The notes under the pieces were generated by a model. The model saw nothing but the letters and a program-made list of their open reading frames with translations, was not told where the DNA came from and made no database searches. A DNA stretch of 8,674 nucleotides, from the NCBI GenBank assembly GCA_030683195.1, contig JAUXQA010000077.1:1-8674 (forward strand). The letters run 5' to 3'. This document shows positions 6,207 through 8,674 of this stretch, in pieces (the stretch's first letter is position 1; the number at the start of each line of letters is the position of its first letter). This DNA is from Rhodoferax sp. (lineage in GTDB: Bacteria > Pseudomonadota > Gammaproteobacteria > Burkholderiales > Burkholderiaceae_C). The translations under genes and the position numbers were made by a program.

Positions 6207-7604
6207 TTAAATAATTTTGGAAAACCGCGCCCGTGTGCGGTCTGTTTGCAAATACCGGTCAAACACCATGGCAACCGCTCGCACAAAAAACCAGCCCATG
6301 GCGGTAACCTGGATGCCGGCGTCATCCACAAGCACCAAACCCTGCCCGGCCAGTGTTTGCAGGGCCGTCAATTCGGAGGCAAAGTAGGTCTTGAAATCAA
6401 CGAGGTAGGCCAACTCAATTGACTCAAACGAAACTTGCCCCTGGCACATCAGGGCCATGATGACGGCACGGCGAATCAGATCATCACGAGACAAAGCCAA
6501 GCCTCGCACCACCGGGAACTGGCCCTGATCGAGGTAGTCGTAATACTCTTCAAGTGTCTTGGCGTTCTGACTGTAGGTCGCACCAATGCGGCCAATGGAC
6601 GACACGCCCAGCGCGATCAAATCGCAGTCTGGCTGAGTGCTGTAGCCTTGAAAATTGCGGTGCAGACGCCCTTGCCGCTTGGCCACGGCCAGCGAATCAG
6701 CGGGCAAGGCAAAGTGATCCATGCCAACATAAACATAGCCCGCAGCCATAAAGGCAGCCATGGATCGCGCAAGCATCGCCACCTTGGCGGGGGCACCTGG
6801 CAGCTCCAGCGTGTCAATTCGGCGCTGCGGCTTGAAACGCTCAGGCAAGTGCGCATAGGCGTACAGCGCGATTCGGTCGGGGCGCAACTCGGCCACCTGA
6901 GCCAGGGTGCGATCAAACGACTCCGGGCTTTGACGCGGCAAACCGTAAATCAGGTCGACATTGATCGACTCAAATTTGCGCTCCCGCGCCGCAGCAACCA
7001 ATGCAAAAACCTGCTCAGCCGGTTGCACACGGTGCACGGCCTTTTGCACGTCAAGATCAAAGTCCTGCACGCCAAAACTCAGGCGGTTGAAGCCCAGCTC
7101 GGCCAGGGTATCCAGCCTGGAGGCGTCAATGGTACGTGGGTCAACTTCAATGGAATACTCCCCATCGGGTGCCAGCGTGAAGCTGCGCCGCAACATGGCC
7201 ATCAACCCACGCAGCTCGTCATCCGACAAAAAAGTGGGGCTGCCACCGCCCAGGTGCAGTTGCGAAACCACTTGCCCCACTCCAAGCTGCTCAACATGCA
7301 GATCAACCTCGCGACTCAAATATCGCAGATACGGCCCAGCGCGATCATGGTGCTTGGTAATGATCTTGTTGCACGCGCAGTAATAACAAAGTGATTCACA
7401 AAAAGGAATATGAACGTAAAGGGACAAAGGCAGACGCATCCCCGCACCGCCAGTGCGTCGCAGTGTCAATGCCTGCTTGTAGTCTTCAGCGGTAAAAGCC
7501 TCAACAAAGCGGTCCGCGGTCGGGTAGGAGGTATATCGCGGCCCTGACACATCAAATCGGCGCAGCAGGTCTTCGGTAATCGGTTCTTCGGTGGCGGTAA
7601 TCAT
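6207..7604 (-). CDS. hemN: oxygen-independent coproporphyrinogen III oxidase (radical SAM)
   Basis: This enzyme converts coproporphyrinogen III to protoporphyrinogen IX without oxygen (EC 1.3.98.3), the anaerobic or microaerobic step of heme synthesis. The 465 residues match the usual HemN length. RYTSYPTADRF (23-33) is the HemN N-terminal signature. YVHIPFCESLCYYCACNK (63-80) holds the radical-SAM cluster cysteines C69, C73 and C76 plus C78; this extra CxC distinguishes true HemN from HemW-like relatives. GGGSPTFL (119-126) is the SAM-binding glycine motif, and the C-terminal HemN domain is complete. The ATG at 7604 is chosen because AAGGA precedes it at ideal spacing; a TTG at 7628 in the same frame lies upstream of the predicted transcription start. 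It heads the hemN-COG2836-rhodanese cluster, divergent from fnr, and its promoter has an FNR box at the activating distance. Confidence 0.97.
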   Translation of the reverse strand: MITATEEPITEDLLRRFDVSGPRYTSYPTADRFVEAFTAEDYKQALTLRRTGGAGMRLPLSLYVHIPFCESLCYYCACNKIITKHHDRAGPYLRYLSREVDLHVEQLGVGQVVSQLHLGGGSPTFLSDDELRGLMAMLRRSFTLAPDGEYSIEVDPRTIDASRLDTLAELGFNRLSFGVQDFDLDVQKAVHRVQPAEQVFALVAAARERKFESINVDLIYGLPRQSPESFDRTLAQVAELRPDRIALYAYAHLPERFKPQRRIDTLELPGAPAKVAMLARSMAAFMAAGYVYVGMDHFALPADSLAVAKRQGRLHRNFQGYSTQPDCDLIALGVSSIGRIGATYSQNAKTLEEYYDYLDQGQFPVVRGLALSRDDLIRRAVIMALMCQGQVSFESIELAYLVDFKTYFASELTALQTLAGQGLVLVDDAGIQVTAMGWFFVRAVAMVFDRYLQTDRTRARFSKII

Positions 7605-7626
7605 GTCTTTCCTTGCAAGCTCACGC

Positions 7627-7668
7627 AATATGCCTCAACGTCACAAATATTTTCTTGATGTACGTCAA
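7627..7668 (-). promoter_or_regulatory. FNR-activated promoter of hemN
   Basis: TTGAT-GTAC-GTCAA (7655-7668) matches the FNR consensus at 9 of 10 positions, with centre 7661.5. A minus-strand -10 candidate CATATT (7632-7627, 4/6) predicts a start near 7620, placing the box centre at about -41.5, the class II activating position. The resulting leader of about 16 bases contains the AAGGA ribosome site. Box, -10 and ribosome site agree with each other. Confidence 0.75.
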
Positions 7669-7693
7669 ACCTCATAACATCACTAGCCCACAA

Positions 7694-7722
7694 TTGATAC
7701 ACATCATGGACATCGGTCAAAT
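7694..7722 (+). promoter_or_regulatory. fnr promoter overlapped by a second FNR box
   Basis: TTGATA (7694-7699, 5/6 to the -35 consensus) and TCAAAT (7717-7722, 4/6) are 17 bases apart and predict a start near 7729, about 11 bases before the fnr ATG. The -35 is the left half of TTGAT-ACAC-ATCAT (7694-7707), a 9/10 FNR box. FNR bound there should block RNA polymerase, giving negative autoregulation as known for E. coli fnr. A weaker 7/10 match follows at 7707-7720. The same box is at about -80 for hemN and may assist there. Confidence 0.6.
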
Positions 7723-7739
7723 GGTGACAAAATAGCCTC

Positions 7740-8459
7740 ATGAACCCTCAAACAATAAAAGTGGCCTGCTCCAATTGCAACCTGAAGGAGCTGTGCATGC
7801 CAATTGGTCTGAGCACACATGAGCTTGAACGCATTGATGAAATCGTTGCAAGCCGGCGCACTATCAAGCGCGGCTCAACGCTGTTTCGCAATGGGGAAAA
7901 ATTCAGCAGTCTTTATGCCATTCGCACAGGTTTCTTTAAGACTTGTGTGGCATCTGAAGATGGTCGGGACCAAGTGACCGGCTTCCAGATGGCAGGGGAA
8001 ATCATTGGTTTGGATGGCATTGTGAACGACCGCCACACCTGCGATGCCGTTGCGCTTGAAGATGCCGAGGTGTGCGTTATGCCTTTTGACCGCATCGAGG
8101 AGTTGTCGCGTGAAGTGACCTCGCTGCAGCGCCATGTACACAAAATCATGAGCAGGGAGATTGTGAGGGAACATGGCGTGATGTTGCTTTTGGGTAGCAT
8201 GCGAGCCGAAGAACGACTGGCAACATTCCTGTTGAACCTGGTTCAAAGACTGCATGCCCGCGGCTTTTCCCAGTCGGAGCTGATTCTCAGGATGACCCGA
8301 GAAGAAATCGGCAGCTATTTGGGTCTCAAGCTTGAGACCGTGAGCCGCACATTCTCGAAATTTGCGGAAGACGGCATCGTGGAGGTGAAACAACGCCACG
8401 TGCGCATTTTGAACACTGAAGCCCTGCGGGATATTGTCAACCCCAAAGCTTGCACCTGA
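7740..8459 (+). CDS. fnr: FNR-type oxygen-sensing transcriptional regulator
   Basis: This cytoplasmic global regulator dimerises and binds DNA when it carries an oxygen-labile [4Fe-4S] cluster. Of the 239 residues, C10, C13 and C19 (ACSNCNLKELCMP) and C101 (RHTCDAV) match the four cluster ligands of E. coli FNR (C20, C23, C29, C122). A cyclic-nucleotide-binding-like beta-roll follows, then a dimer helix (about 122-145). The Crp-type helix-turn-helix is MTREEIGSYLGLKLETVSRT (185-204), with the FNR recognition residues E199, S202 and R203, which select TTGAT-N4-ATCAA. Both intergenic boxes between it and hemN fit that specificity. The ATG at 7740 has no good ribosome site, and the start is supported by the cysteine motif beginning at residue 10. 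Length and domains are complete. The conserved cysteines exclude CRP, and the redox-insensitive Dnr type is unlikely. Confidence 0.97.
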   Translation: MNPQTIKVACSNCNLKELCMPIGLSTHELERIDEIVASRRTIKRGSTLFRNGEKFSSLYAIRTGFFKTCVASEDGRDQVTGFQMAGEIIGLDGIVNDRHTCDAVALEDAEVCVMPFDRIEELSREVTSLQRHVHKIMSREIVREHGVMLLLGSMRAEERLATFLLNLVQRLHARGFSQSELILRMTREEIGSYLGLKLETVSRTFSKFAEDGIVEVKQRHVRILNTEALRDIVNPKACT

Positions 8460-8493
8460 GCGACTGGCGGCGCTGGCGACCGAACACAGACAA

Positions 8494-8674
8494 TCAGCAG
8501 GAGCCCTGTTTGGGGCATCCGTCTGGCCGGCCATCGGCTGGCAGCGGACATTGATTCACCTCAAACGGTGACATCGACAACAAGGCCGTGAGCCCACTGG
8601 CGAGCATGCAGACTCCCCAGAATACGAAGAAAGCCAGGGTATAAACCCCTTCCGGCGACAAAGGCAGCGGCTGC
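8494..8674 (-). CDS. C-terminal end of an unidentified membrane protein (cut by window edge)
   Basis: Sixty codons including the stop are visible on the minus strand, entering from the right edge. After EGVYT comes one hydrophobic stretch, LAFFVFWGVCMLASGLTALL (visible residues 13-32), long enough to span the membrane. A polar tail with three cysteines follows (NQC, GC, final C at visible residue 59). Codon choice looks coding, with many third-position G or C bases, and no other frame here shows comparable features. It converges on fnr with a 34-base gap in which I see no terminator. I do not recognise the family. Proximity to fnr, hemN and the COG2836 gene makes a link with respiration genes possible, but that is a guess. 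Confidence 0.6.
   Translation of the reverse strand, partial: QPLPLSPEGVYTLAFFVFWGVCMLASGLTALLSMSPFEVNQCPLPADGRPDGCPKQGSC

Noticed and set aside
6197..6331. A 45-codon N-terminal extension of the COG2836 protein inside hemN
   Set aside because: The conserved family start is MQTSLAVT at 6196. The extension has no similarity to the family and would overlap hemN by 125 bases.
6435..7394. Long plus-strand open frame of about 319 codons opposite hemN
   Set aside because: It lies wholly antisense to a clearly recognisable hemN, shows no domain or membrane pattern, and such frames are common opposite GC-rich genes.
8551..8564. TTGAT-TCAC-CTCAA, a 9/10 match to the FNR box
   Set aside because: It falls inside the predicted right-edge coding sequence, far from any visible start codon. 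About one such match per few windows of this size is expected by chance.

Overview
The window looks like chromosomal DNA of a beta-proteobacterium of the order Burkholderiales, most likely a Comamonadaceae relative of Rhodoferax or Polaromonas. The evidence is a Burkholderiales-type Porin_4 porin, a Bug/TctC-type binding protein, a four-cysteine FNR protein divergent from hemN, and moderately high GC. No rRNA, tRNA, CRISPR array, insertion sequence or phage gene was seen. Coding density is high, and all genes appear intact except the two cut by the window edges.

Layout. (1) Positions 1-341 hold the N-terminal third of dusA (minus strand), a tRNA-dihydrouridine synthase. (2) Positions 532-3955 hold a minus-strand cluster read in the order tctC-type periplasmic binding protein, gallate dioxygenase (fused LigB-LigA type), outer-membrane porin. 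A LysR-type regulator (4094-4978, plus strand) is divergent from it. The 138-bp divergent region holds a perfect ATAAC-N5-GTTAT palindrome of LysR T-N11-A type and, close to the tctC start codon, a 9/10 match to the FNR consensus. (3) Positions 5003-7604 hold a minus-strand cluster read as hemN (anaerobic coproporphyrinogen III dehydrogenase), a COG2836 multi-membrane-span protein with a cysteine motif, and a rhodanese-domain lipoprotein. It is divergent from fnr (7740-8459, plus). The hemN-fnr gap holds two 9/10 FNR boxes. (4) At the right edge is the C-terminal end of an unidentified membrane protein with a cysteine-containing tail (minus strand).

How the genes fit together. The tctC-galA-porin set reads as an uptake-and-ring-opening cassette for gallate: the porin admits the aromatic acid, the binding protein captures it, and the dioxygenase opens the ring to 4-oxalomesaconate. 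No tautomerase, hydratase or aldolase for the later steps is present, so the product probably enters a protocatechuate 4,5-cleavage pathway encoded elsewhere. The second half is an oxygen-response module. FNR senses oxygen through an Fe-S cluster and probably activates hemN, with box and -10 in standard class II geometry, while damping its own synthesis. The FNR-like box before tctC suggests that the oxygen-requiring gallate genes may be shut down when oxygen is low. That link is the most interesting hypothesis in the window and rests on one predicted site.
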